Assembly (NCBI GenBank): GCA_044866775.1
Contig: JBIOUG010000145.1
Span: 1-64,000, forward strand
Origin: DASUNQ01 sp044866775
GTDB lineage: Bacteria > Acidobacteriota > Thermoanaerobaculia > Multivoradales > UBA5704
Direction of reading: 5' to 3'
DNA: 64,000 nt
Shown piece by piece: positions 26,983 through 34,786 of the stretch. Made by a program: the position numbers and the translations under genes. Within the stretch, counting starts at the first letter, position 1. The number at the start of each line of letters is the position of its first letter. Below the pieces are notes generated by a model, which was not told where the DNA came from, made no database searches, and saw only the letters and a list, made by a program, of their open reading frames with translations.

Positions 26983-27462
26983 CTAACCGGGCTCGGGGCG
27001 ACCGTCGGGAAAGCGGTCCCGCACGAGATTCAGGATGACGTCGTGCTCGAGCAGCGCCTTGAGCCCGGCGAGCGTGAAGGCAAATCCCTCCGCGGCAGCG
27101 ATCGCCTGGTTGGCGACCTCATCGCCGTTGCCGGCGAAGCCGCTGTTCGTGATGCTGACGAAGGTCGTGTCATCGGGCCGCGCGGTGAACAGCCACTCGA
27201 CCGTGGTCGGCGTGCCGGCCGACCATTCGATCAGGATCCGCCGATTCGGTTCGAGCGCCTTCACCAGGACCTGCACGGAGATGCCGTAGAGCTCCCACTC
27301 CCACGTGACCTGCCTGCCAGGCTCCAGCCTGCCGCTGCCCTTGGTGAACCAGAACTTGGACGTGACGGCCGGATCGACGAAGGCCTCGAACACCTCGCCG
27401 ACCGGTCTGCGAATGAGCATCTCCACCTTCGCGATCGGGGCCTGCGTCAGCTCGAGAGTCAT
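26983..27462 (-). CDS. SRPBCC/AHSA1-type protein
   Basis: Protein of 159 residues with the START-like helix-grip fold. IAKVEMLIRRPVGEVFEAFVDPAVTSKFW is the characteristic N-terminus, and GTPTTVEWLFTARPDDTTFVSI lies in the middle. The C-terminal helix carries GFAFTLAGLKALLEHD. Such proteins bind hydrophobic ligands or assist Hsp90-like chaperones; the ligand is unknown. GAGGAG precedes ATG 27462. The longer open frame into the next gene is a shadow. Confidence 0.85.
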   Translation of the reverse strand: MTLELTQAPIAKVEMLIRRPVGEVFEAFVDPAVTSKFWFTKGSGRLEPGRQVTWEWELYGISVQVLVKALEPNRRILIEWSAGTPTTVEWLFTARPDDTTFVSITNSGFAGNGDEVANQAIAAAEGFAFTLAGLKALLEHDVILNLVRDRFPDGRPEPG

Positions 27463-27500
27463 CGGCAGCTCCTCGTTGGTTCCGCGGTCGTCGCGCCAGC

Positions 27501-29189
27501 TTAGTGCACCGCTTGGCAATCGGGGCCGGCCGGGGCGCGGCAGATGCGGCCGTCGGTCTCGGGCGCGATTCCCTGCGGCTCCGCGGCGGCCAACGCCTGC
27601 CGCACCACCGCCTTGAGGTCCTGGCCGCTCGCCGCGCACTCCACCACCTGGTCGGGGCCGAGCATGGTGTAGCCGTCCTGGCCGCCGTGCGGGTCGAGGA
27701 GGAAGTCGGTCGTCGCCACCAGGAGCTGGTCCTCGGGCGCGACCGGCCGGGCGCCGTCGGGCGCCAGCCGCGTCAGGTTCGATGCCGCCTTGCGCCCGGT
27801 GTCGTGCACGAAGGCGAACCCGCTCACCTGGAGCCACCAGCCCTTGCCCGGCCAGCCCTCGACCGCGTGCTGGGTCACCTTGTCGAGGGTGCGGCCGTCG
27901 AGGCGGATCAAGCGCAGCGGCGCCGGGAAGCCGAACAGCTCCTCGAGGTGGCGGCGGGTGATCTCGCTCCCCGCCGCGAGGTCCTGGTTGAGGCGCAGCG
28001 TGCCCGAGTTGACGAACGCCGCCTCGGCGCCGCAGCCGGCGAGCGTCGCGACCATGGTATCGGTCACCCAGTCGCCGAGCGAGGTCTCCTCGCCGCGGAT
28101 GGCGTTCTCCTCGCCGGCCAGGTGCGTGCGCGTCCGCCCCAGCACCTGCGAGAGGCAGTCCGCCGGCTCCGGCGGCTGCTGGCCGCCGCAGAACTGCTCC
28201 TCGTGCCGCCGCAGCCATTCGGAGACGACCGCCGCGACCTGCGGGTCTTCGGGCGGCGTCCGGCCGCTCAGCCGTCGGAAGTCGTGGACGACCTGGATCT
28301 CCCCGTCCGCGCCGCGCCGCAGCCGCACCACCGTCGCGGTGCGCGCATCGGCGTCGGCCTTGACCACCCATCGCCCCGCGACCTCGTGCGCCATGCGCTC
28401 ATGGTCGTGGCCGCCGACGATCAGGTCCGGCCCGGCGCTGCCGAGCTGGCGCAGGATCTCCTCGTCCTGCTGCCAGTCGAGGTGCGTCAGCGCCACCACC
28501 ACCTCGGCGCCGGCGGCGCGAAGCGCCGCGCTCTGCTCGCGCGCGGTGGCCACCGGATCGCCGAAGGAGGTGATGTAGGCGGCCTTCTTGACGTCGGTCG
28601 TGATGCCGAAGATCCCGATGCGCAGCCCGCCGCTCTCGACGATCGTGTGCGGCACCAGGTTCGCCGCGGCGACCAGCGGCCGGCCCTCGGCGTCCGCAGC
28701 AAACTCGACGTTGCTCGACACCCAGGTGAACTGCGAGCCCTCGACGCGCCCGTCGAGCAGCGGCGCGTCGGCGAGCTTGTCGCGTTCGAACTCGTGGTTG
28801 CCGAAGACGGCGAAGAAGCGGCGGTCGAACGCCGCCGCGTCGCCGTCGAGCCGGTTCATGACGTCGATCATCTGCTCGCCCTGATAGAGCCGCGAGAGGA
28901 GCGATGGAAAAAGCAGGTCGCCGCCGTGGAGGAGCAGCAGGTCGGGGTGCTCGCGCTCGAGCTCGGCCCGCAGCACGCGCAGGCGCGCCAGCCCTCCCAC
29001 CGCGCCGCCCTCCACGCCCTCGATGCGGTAGACGTCGTTGACGGCGAGCAGCACCGCCTCCCCCGCCGCAGGCGCGGCGGCCGGCGGCGGCGCCGTAGCG
29101 CAAGCCGTGAGGAAGGTCAGAGAAAAAAAGATCAGGTAGGGAAAGACACCCGTCGCCGTTGCGGCGCGCGCCCGAGCTCGGTTGTGCAT
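27501..29189 (-). CDS. Secreted 5'-nucleotidase / metallophosphoesterase lipoprotein
   Basis: Protein of 562 residues with a lipoprotein signal (LIFFSLTFLTAC, Cys near 30). The metallophosphoesterase domain shows its metal-binding motifs: NDVYRIEG, LLHGGDLLFPS, FAVFGNHEFE and VGGHDHE. The C-terminal 5'-nucleotidase domain has RGEETSLGDWVTDTM, AAFVNSGTLR and FPAPLRLIRLDGRTL. It probably scavenges phosphate or nucleosides from extracellular nucleotides, like UshA. ATG 29189 has no clear ribosome site. Confidence 0.88.
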   Translation of the reverse strand: MHNRARARAATATGVFPYLIFFSLTFLTACATAPPPAAAPAAGEAVLLAVNDVYRIEGVEGGAVGGLARLRVLRAELEREHPDLLLLHGGDLLFPSLLSRLYQGEQMIDVMNRLDGDAAAFDRRFFAVFGNHEFERDKLADAPLLDGRVEGSQFTWVSSNVEFAADAEGRPLVAAANLVPHTIVESGGLRIGIFGITTDVKKAAYITSFGDPVATAREQSAALRAAGAEVVVALTHLDWQQDEEILRQLGSAGPDLIVGGHDHERMAHEVAGRWVVKADADARTATVVRLRRGADGEIQVVHDFRRLSGRTPPEDPQVAAVVSEWLRRHEEQFCGGQQPPEPADCLSQVLGRTRTHLAGEENAIRGEETSLGDWVTDTMVATLAGCGAEAAFVNSGTLRLNQDLAAGSEITRRHLEELFGFPAPLRLIRLDGRTLDKVTQHAVEGWPGKGWWLQVSGFAFVHDTGRKAASNLTRLAPDGARPVAPEDQLLVATTDFLLDPHGGQDGYTMLGPDQVVECAASGQDLKAVVRQALAAAEPQGIAPETDGRICRAPAGPDCQAVH

Positions 29190-29245
29190 GGTGCCCACAA
29201 ATCTACAACGGTAGCCCTCGGCGTGCGCACGCCGGAGGGCGGCTG

Positions 29246-29731
29246 CTACGCGCGAACCGCCGGCCAGGCGCCCAGCAGCCGCCGGACGAGGACCAGCTCG
29301 CCCACATGGTAGGCGTTGTGGTCGGCCACCAGGAGCGCCTCGCGCAGCACGGTCTGGCCGCTGCCGTGCGGGATCGGAGCGAAGAGGTCGGTCGCCGGGC
29401 TGGCGACCAGGTCGATCATCGCCGCCAGGTCGGCGCGGAAGGCGGCGAGGCTGCGGTCCCAGGCGCCGTCGTCCGGCGGCTCGGCGCTGCGCGGCCAGTA
29501 GCCCTCCGGCCACTCCGGCGACTCGTGGGCGGCGCTGCGGCTGAACTCGAGGATGTCCCACTGCGCGATGCGCAGGTGCTCGACGAGCTCCCACGCGCTG
29601 TGCGCCGCCCCGGGCGGGCGGGTCCCGCGCAGCGCGGGCGGCAGCCCCGCCACCGCCGCGTCGAAGGTCAGGTGCGCGCTGCCGCCGCGCAGCAGCTCGC
29701 GCAGGTGTTGGCGGAGAGATTCGTCGCTCAT
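29246..29731 (-). CDS. DinB-family four-helix protein
   Basis: Protein of 161 residues, a second member of the DinB superfamily. AHSAWELVEHLRIAQWDILEF carries the first conserved His, and LLVADHNAYHVGELVLVRRLLG carries the HxxxH pair typical of the last helix. It is the closest to the DinB_2 subgroup. It is 18 bp downstream of the nucleotidyltransferase and probably co-transcribed with it. The substrate is unknown. Confidence 0.83.
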   Translation of the reverse strand: MSDESLRQHLRELLRGGSAHLTFDAAVAGLPPALRGTRPPGAAHSAWELVEHLRIAQWDILEFSRSAAHESPEWPEGYWPRSAEPPDDGAWDRSLAAFRADLAAMIDLVASPATDLFAPIPHGSGQTVLREALLVADHNAYHVGELVLVRRLLGAWPAVRA

Positions 29732-29749
29732 CGTGTTGTATCCCGGCGC

Positions 29750-30241
29750 CTACTCGATCAGGCGGTCGAGGATCGCCTGCGGCACGAGCGGGCGCAGCGC
29801 GGGGTGCTGCTCGAGGAGCCGGGCGATGTCGGCGAGGTCCTTCTGCCGCTTGCTGGCGCGCCGCGTCGGGTCGCCGGCAGCCCAGACCTTCCCCTGCAGG
29901 ACATCCTCCAGCCGAGCCACCGGCAGCCGATGACCCAGGACCTCGCGCACCTCGGCGCGCGCCGGGAACTCCTGGTAGCGCGGATCGACCTGCAACTGGA
30001 TCCTCAGATCCGAGCCCGGCGCCGACAGGTTCACCGAGTGCGCGAAGCGCTCGGTCCGGATCGGCGGCCCGAACAGCGCCCCGATGCGCTCGATCTCGCC
30101 GGGGCCGAGCGCGAGGTCGAGGTCGAGGCTGACGACCGGCTCGGCGTACGCGTTGACCGCCTGACCGCCGATCACGCAATAGCGCGCGCCCGCCTCCTCG
30201 AGCACCCGCAGCGCCTGCTCGAGAAGGTCGGCGTGGTCCAT
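29750..30241 (-). CDS. Nucleotidyltransferase (AbiEii/MNT-like)
   Basis: Protein of 163 residues with a minimal nucleotidyltransferase fold: RYCVIGGQAVNAYAE (the GG/S motif) followed by VVSLDLDLAL, the metal-binding acidic pair. KVWAAGDPTRRASKRQKDLADIARLLE is a common C-terminal signature of this group. Related proteins act as toxins that modify tRNA or as antitoxins of HEPN pairs; no HEPN partner is visible. ATG 30241 has GGAGG nine bases upstream; an in-frame ATG at 30274 is the alternative. A nested palindrome lies about 140 bp upstream. Confidence 0.75.
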   Translation of the reverse strand: MDHADLLEQALRVLEEAGARYCVIGGQAVNAYAEPVVSLDLDLALGPGEIERIGALFGPPIRTERFAHSVNLSAPGSDLRIQLQVDPRYQEFPARAEVREVLGHRLPVARLEDVLQGKVWAAGDPTRRASKRQKDLADIARLLEQHPALRPLVPQAILDRLIE

Positions 30242-30378
30242 GGTCACCGTCCTCCAGAACGTCGCCGCCTGCATTGGAGAGATCCTCTCGGTACTCGGCG
30301 CGCCCGCCGATTGGCGCCAGCAGAGGCTAATGGAACCGCCGGCGCGCGTCGAGAAGGGTATCTCCTCCGAGGGGCGAG

Positions 30379-30424
30379 AACACCATCGCCTATGGCGCGC
30401 GCACCATAGAACATCGATGGTGTT
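30379..30424. promoter_or_regulatory. Nested palindrome upstream of the nucleotidyltransferase
   Basis: Outer arms AACACCATCG (30379-30388) and CGATGGTGTT (30415-30424) are perfect reverse complements. Inside them CTATGG (30390-30395) and CCATAG (30404-30409) form a second perfect dyad. The 46-bp element lies between the minus-strand nucleotidyltransferase and a broken plus-strand gene and may be an operator or cruciform. Confidence 0.6.
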
Positions 30425-30473
30425 GCACCTGGCGATGTCCACGTAAGGTCTGTCCCAGCAGGGTTTGGGCCCC

Positions 30474-31054
30474 GCGCAACCGTTCTACCTCGACCTCAAG
30501 ACCGGGGTCACCTCCCCCAACCCGCAGGTCACCTTCAGCTCCCGGTGGCCCCGAGCCCGCTGGCTGCCTGCGCCGGCTGGAAGAGGGCGGTGCTCAAGAT
30601 CAACCTCGCGGGCTGCGCCCAGGCCAACGTCGTCGTCGAGTACGAGGGGCTGCCCCAACTCTGGACGGTGAACCTCGGCGACTCGCCGACCAACGACGGG
30701 TACGCCGGCGACGCCGGCACCACCCCGAACAACGCCGAGATGTGGATCGTCGACGAGCGGATGTCGGTCGTGAACGGCAGCAACAACCCGGCGGCGATCG
30801 ACAACCCGCTGCTGCGGCTCGACCTCTCGCTCACCGACAGCGCGATGAAGTTCGTGGTGAAGAACCAGTTCCTGAGCTGGGGCCAGCCCTACGGCTTGAT
30901 CCAGATGCCGGCCACCAAGCACCTGTACGCCGTCCCCGACACTCTCGTGCCGGCGCAGGCGTCGTTGATCTACCTCGGCCTCAACGAGGTCATCACCGGC
31001 CGCCCCGACCGCCAGGGGTGCGGCGCCCGCCGGGTGCTCATCACGCTGCAGTAG
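30474..31054 (+). pseudogene. Truncated, frameshifted secreted-protein gene
   Basis: One frame encodes QPFYLDLKTGVTSPNPQVTF. Near 30540 the coding sense moves to the next frame, which continues CAGWKRAVLKINLAGCAQ through RRVLITLQ to the stop at 31054. No start codon or signal peptide precedes it; a TAA lies upstream in frame. Composition and the WTVNLGDSPTNDGYAGDAGT region suggest an extracellular protein. The family is not recognised. It is probably the 3' part of a lost gene. Confidence 0.6.
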
Positions 31055-31149
31055 CCCGGCCGCCGAGCGCCAACCCGCGGCGGTCCGGCGCGACGACGAG
31101 AGCGCCGGGCCGCCGCGGGTCCTTGCGCGGGCCGCCCGCAGTCCCCGTG

Positions 31150-31155
31150 TACCAT
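31150..31155 (+). promoter_or_regulatory. Putative -10 box directly before trmFO
   Basis: TACCAT lies 8 bases before the trmFO ATG, and no ribosome-binding site fits between them. Transcription from it would begin within a few bases of the start codon, giving a leaderless or nearly leaderless mRNA. No good -35 is seen. Confidence 0.4.
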
Positions 31156-31163
31156 TGCCCCCT

Positions 31164-32576
31164 ATGACGCGACCCGATGCCGGCGCGAGCCTCGGCCCGG
31201 TGCATGTCGTCGGCGGCGGGTTCGCCGGCGCCGAGTGCGCCTGGCAGCTCGCCGAGCGCGGCGTGCCGGTCGTGCTCCACGAGATGCGGCCGGGAAAAGG
31301 GACACCGGCGCACAAGACCGGCGACGTGGCCGAGCTGGTGTGCAGCAACTCGCTGCGCAGCGACGACCCGCTGCACGCCGCGGGGCTGCTCAAGCGCGAG
31401 ATGGAGGCGTTCGGGTCGCTGGTCATCGGCAGCGCCCGCCGCGCCGCCGTGCCGGCCGGGAGCGCGCTCGCCGTCGACCGCGAGCGCTTCGCCCGTCTCG
31501 TCACCTCGGCGCTCGCGGCCCACCCGCTGGTCACCATGCGCCGCGAGGAGGTGACCGAGCTGCCCGCGGGCGACGTCGTCGTCGCCACCGGTCCGCTCAC
31601 CTCGGAGCCCATGGCCGCGCTGCTCCAGCGGCTCCTCGGCAGCGACTCTCTCTACTTCTACGACGCCATCGCCCCCATCGTGGACGGCGAGAGCCTCGAC
31701 CAGGGCAAGCTCTTCTGGCAGTCGCGCTACGGCAAGGGCGGGGGCGACGACTACCTGAACGCGCCCATGGACCGCGAGCAGTACGCCGCCTTCCACCAGG
31801 CCGTGCTGGAGGCCGAGGTGCTGCCGCTCCACGAGTTCGAGCAGGCCCTCTTCTTCGAGGGCTGCCTGCCGATCGAGGAGCTGGCGCGGCGCGGCCGCGA
31901 CACGCTCCGCTTCGGGCCGATGAAGCCGGTCGGGCTCACCGCTCCCGACGGCCGCCGCCCGTGGGCCGTGGTACAGCTCCGCCAGGAGGACCTGGCGAAG
32001 AGTCATTTCAATCTGGTCGGCTTCCAGTCGCGGATGCGCTGGCCCGAGCAGGAGCGCGTGCTACGGATGATCCCGGGGCTCGAGCAGGCGCGCTTCGTGC
32101 GCTTCGGGCAGGTGCACCGCAACACCTTCGTCAACGCGCCGGTCCACCTCGACGTGTTATACCGGGTGCGGAACGAGCCGCGGGTGCGCCTGGCGGGGCA
32201 GATCACCGGCGTCGAGGGCTACCTCGAGTCGGCGGCGACGGGGCTCGCGATCGGGCTCTATCTGTCCCTCGAGCGGCGGCTGGAGCGCGCCGCCGCCGAG
32301 CGGCGCGGTGGGCCGCCCGAGCCGTTTCCGGCGACGACGGCGCTCGGGGCGCTGGCGCGGCACCTGACCGAGTCGGACCCGCGCCACTTCCAGCCGGCCA
32401 ACATCAACTACGGCCTCTTCGCCGAGCTGCCCGGGCGGGTGCGCAAAGGCGACCGGCGGGCGGCCTACGCCGAGCGGGCGCGCGAGGAGCTGTTCGCCTG
32501 GGCTGCGCGCCAAGGGTTGACCACGGCAACGTCGCCGGTCGCCGAGCCCGTGCCGGCTGGCGCGGAAGGTGCGTGA
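31164..32576 (+). CDS. trmFO: tRNA uridine-54 C5-methyltransferase TrmFO (folate/FAD)
   Basis: FAD- and methylenetetrahydrofolate-dependent enzyme of 470 residues that makes ribothymidine-54 in tRNA. The FAD motif VHVVGGGFAGAECAWQLAERG is N-terminal, then LHEMRP, and HKTGDVAELVCSNSLRSD is highly diagnostic. LPLHEFEQALFFEGCLPIEE, RHNTFVNAP-like QVHRNTFVNAP and AGQITGVEGYLESAATGL follow. ATG 31164 is preferred over the TTG nine bases upstream. It leads the trmFO-xerC-hslVU block seen in many bacteria. Confidence 0.96.
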   Translation: MTRPDAGASLGPVHVVGGGFAGAECAWQLAERGVPVVLHEMRPGKGTPAHKTGDVAELVCSNSLRSDDPLHAAGLLKREMEAFGSLVIGSARRAAVPAGSALAVDRERFARLVTSALAAHPLVTMRREEVTELPAGDVVVATGPLTSEPMAALLQRLLGSDSLYFYDAIAPIVDGESLDQGKLFWQSRYGKGGGDDYLNAPMDREQYAAFHQAVLEAEVLPLHEFEQALFFEGCLPIEELARRGRDTLRFGPMKPVGLTAPDGRRPWAVVQLRQEDLAKSHFNLVGFQSRMRWPEQERVLRMIPGLEQARFVRFGQVHRNTFVNAPVHLDVLYRVRNEPRVRLAGQITGVEGYLESAATGLAIGLYLSLERRLERAAAERRGGPPEPFPATTALGALARHLTESDPRHFQPANINYGLFAELPGRVRKGDRRAAYAERAREELFAWAARQGLTTATSPVAEPVPAGAEGA

Positions 32577-32579
32577 GGT

Positions 32580-33512
32580 ATGCGCAAGCTGATCCACCGC
32601 TTCCTCGAGCACCTCGGCGAGGAGCGCGGGGTCTCGCGGCACACGCTCCGCGCCTACGAGGGCGATCTTCTCCGCTTCCTCGACTTCCTCGCGCGCGACT
32701 TCCTGGCCAAGGCGCCGGAGGCGGTGCGGCCCGAGGAGATCGACGCCCTCGCGGTGCGCTCCTTCTTGGCCGCCGAGACCCGGCGCGGCCTCGGCCGCCG
32801 CAGCCAGGGGCGGGCGCTGGCGGCGATCCGCAGCCTCTTCCGCTTCGCCTGCCGCGAGGGGACGCTCGCCGCCAACCCGGCGCGCGCCGTGCGCACCCCG
32901 AAGCACCCGCACCACCTGCCGCGCCACCTGCGTCCGGGGGAGGTCGAGAAGCTGATCGAGGCGCCGGCGGGCGAGGGGCCGCTCGCCCTGCGCGACCGCG
33001 CCATCGTCGAGCTGCTCTACGCCGCCGGCCTCCGCGTCGGGGAGCTCGTGGCGCTCGACTGGCCGGACGTCGACCTCGCGGCGCGCGTCCTCCGCGTCGT
33101 CGGCAAGGGCGGCAAGGAGCGGATGGTCCCCTTCGGCAATCCGGCGGCCGACGCCCTGCGCGCCTGGCTGGCGGTCTGGGACGAGGTGCGGGACAGCGAG
33201 CCGCGCACCGAGACGCCGGGCGAGGGCGAGCCCGTGTTCCTCAACCGCAGCGGCGCCCGGCTGGGCGATCGCTCGGTGCGGACTCTCGTCGACCGCTGGA
33301 CGGCGACGGCGGGGATCCCGGCCGGCGTCCACCCGCACACCCTGCGCCACACCTTCGCGACACACCTCCTCGAAGCCGGCGCCGACCTGCGCGCGATCCA
33401 GGAGCTGCTCGGACACAGCTCGCTGTCGACCACCCAGAAGTACACGCACCTGGAAGTCGAGCGGCTGCTGGCGGTCTATCGCGACGCGCACCCGCGGGCG
33501 CGGCGCAAGTGA
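32580..33512 (+). CDS. xerC: Tyrosine recombinase XerC
   Basis: Site-specific recombinase of 310 residues that resolves chromosome dimers at dif. A SAM-like N-terminal domain (HRFLEHLGEERGVSRHTLRAY) precedes the catalytic domain. The catalytic set is complete: Arg152 in GLRVGEL, Lys in GKGGKER, His253 and Arg256 in HPHTLRHTFATH, His279 in LLGHSS, and the nucleophile Tyr288 in TQKYTH. It lies 3 bp after trmFO. A chromosomal role rather than a mobile integrase is supported by its neighbours. Confidence 0.95.
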   Translation: MRKLIHRFLEHLGEERGVSRHTLRAYEGDLLRFLDFLARDFLAKAPEAVRPEEIDALAVRSFLAAETRRGLGRRSQGRALAAIRSLFRFACREGTLAANPARAVRTPKHPHHLPRHLRPGEVEKLIEAPAGEGPLALRDRAIVELLYAAGLRVGELVALDWPDVDLAARVLRVVGKGGKERMVPFGNPAADALRAWLAVWDEVRDSEPRTETPGEGEPVFLNRSGARLGDRSVRTLVDRWTATAGIPAGVHPHTLRHTFATHLLEAGADLRAIQELLGHSSLSTTQKYTHLEVERLLAVYRDAHPRARRK

Positions 33513-33555
33513 ACACGTGAAAAGAAAAGATTTCTGGGTAAGGAGACCTGCCTAG

Positions 33556-34122
33556 GTGGCCCCGGTTCGCTTCGCGTGTACTCCCGGCGGCGCCGTGGCC
33601 CGCGGCCGGCGCCGGCTGCGGCGCTTCCTCCTGGGCCTCAGCCTCTTCATGCTTGCCGTCGGCGCCGTGGCGCTCGTCTTCAAGCAGATCGGCGGTGGCC
33701 TCCTCGCCTGGGTCGTAGCCGTCGTGCTCTGGATCGCCTGGCGGATGTCGAGCGATGCGGAGCTCCTCTGGCTGGAGCTCGATCGAGGCATGCTGACCAT
33801 CCGCATGCGCTGGCAGCGCGAGCGGGTGCCGCTCGGCGGCGCCACGGCGCGGCGGCTGACGCCGGAGGAGACGGCGCACCTCGAGCGGCTGGCGTCGACC
33901 GGGGGGGTCGTGGCCGGCAGCGGCGGCTTCGAGTCGCACCTCCTGGGCGAGCTCGACCTCTACGCCTCCGACCTCGCCCACGCCGTCTTGGTCGAGCTGC
34001 CCGAGCGGCGGCTGGTGGTGACGCCGGACGACCCCGACGGCTTCGTCGCCGCCGTGGCCGGTGTCACCCTCTCCCATGTGGGAGAGGGGCCAGGGGTGAG
34101 GGAGATCGGATCAACGCAGTAA
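33556..34122 (+). CDS. Small membrane protein, PH-like, between xerC and hslV
   Basis: Protein of 188 residues from GTG 33556, with AAGGAGA nine bases upstream. A basic N-terminus is followed by two transmembrane helices (about 26-44 and 49-63), then a soluble beta-rich part (LLWLELDRGMLTIRMRWQRERVPL) resembling a bacterial PH domain. The last 20 or so codons are encoded by a REP-like palindromic repeat and the stop lies inside the repeat, so the original C-terminus has probably been replaced. The function is unknown; position suggests a link to envelope proteostasis. Confidence 0.6.
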   Translation: MAPVRFACTPGGAVARGRRRLRRFLLGLSLFMLAVGAVALVFKQIGGGLLAWVVAVVLWIAWRMSSDAELLWLELDRGMLTIRMRWQRERVPLGGATARRLTPEETAHLERLASTGGVVAGSGGFESHLLGELDLYASDLAHAVLVELPERRLVVTPDDPDGFVAAVAGVTLSHVGEGPGVREIGSTQ

Positions 34123-34124
34123 GG
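34067..34124 (+). repeat. REP-like hairpin plus GGATCAACGCAGTAAGG tail
   Basis: CCCTCTCCCA and TGGGAGAGGG form a perfect 10-bp stem (34067-34076, 34079-34088), followed by CCAGGGGTGAGGG and then the tail at 34104-34124. The stem and CCAGGGGTGAGGG resemble a REP-like motif recurrent in many bacteria. The same composite (hairpin, CCAGG spacer, tail) occurs at 37265-37322. Confidence 0.75.
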
Positions 34125-34221
34125 GTCGAATCGGCGTCACTTCTGGCCCAAAAAGGCACGGTGGCTCGCCAGAACGAAGGTCCCCTCTCCGAAGCTGCCG
34201 GCGAACAACGGGTCCATTTTC

Positions 34222-34229
34222 TATACAAT
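34222..34229 (+). promoter_or_regulatory. Putative -10 box directly before hslV
   Basis: TATACAAT is a conspicuous AT island in this GC-rich region. It ends 9 bases before the hslV GTG, with no ribosome-binding site between them. It suggests a leaderless hslVU transcript, separate from xerC. Confidence 0.45.
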
Positions 34230-34238
34230 CTCCCGCCC

Positions 34239-34781
34239 GTGACGACGACTCATTCGACCACCGTCCTCCTGGTGCGCCGGGATGGCCATGTCTGCATGGC
34301 CAGCGACGGCCAGGTGACGATGAACAACACGACCATCGTCAAGTCGGGCGCGCGCAAGGTGCGGCGGGCCGGCAAGGGGAAGGTGCTGGTCGGCTTCGCC
34401 GGCGGCGGCGCCGACGCGCTGGCCCTCTTCACCCGTCTCGAGGCCAAGCTCGACGAGTTCAGCGGCAACCTCGACAAGGCGGTCGTCGAGCTGGCCAAGG
34501 ACTGGCGCACCGACCGCGCGCTGCGCCAGCTCCAGGCCGTCCTGCTGGTGACCGACAAGGACAAGAGCTACTTCGTCTCGGGCGCCGGCGAGCTGCTGCA
34601 GCCGGACGAGGAGGACGGCATCCTGGCGATCGGCTCCGGCGCCAACTACGCGCTCGCCGCGGCGCGCGCCCTGCTGCGCCACACCACCATGACCGCCGGC
34701 GACATCGTGCGCGAGGCGATGCGCATCGCCGCCGAGATCTGCATCTTCACCAACGACCGCCTGACGGTCGAGGAGCTTTGA
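34239..34781 (+). CDS. hslV: ATP-dependent protease subunit HslV
   Basis: Proteolytic dodecamer subunit (beta-type threonine protease) of 180 residues, working with HslU. The catalytic Thr should be the first Thr in TTVLLVRRDGHV, preceded by MTTTHS, so this protein has a six-residue propeptide like the forms starting HG|TTI in other bacteria. MASDGQVTMNNTTIVKSGARKVR, VGFAGGGADALALFTRLEAKL and AIGSGANYALAAARAL are family signatures. GTG 34239 follows a TATACAAT box. It ends 5 bp before hslU. Confidence 0.95.
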   Translation: MTTTHSTTVLLVRRDGHVCMASDGQVTMNNTTIVKSGARKVRRAGKGKVLVGFAGGGADALALFTRLEAKLDEFSGNLDKAVVELAKDWRTDRALRQLQAVLLVTDKDKSYFVSGAGELLQPDEEDGILAIGSGANYALAAARALLRHTTMTAGDIVREAMRIAAEICIFTNDRLTVEEL

Positions 34782-34786
34782 AGTCG

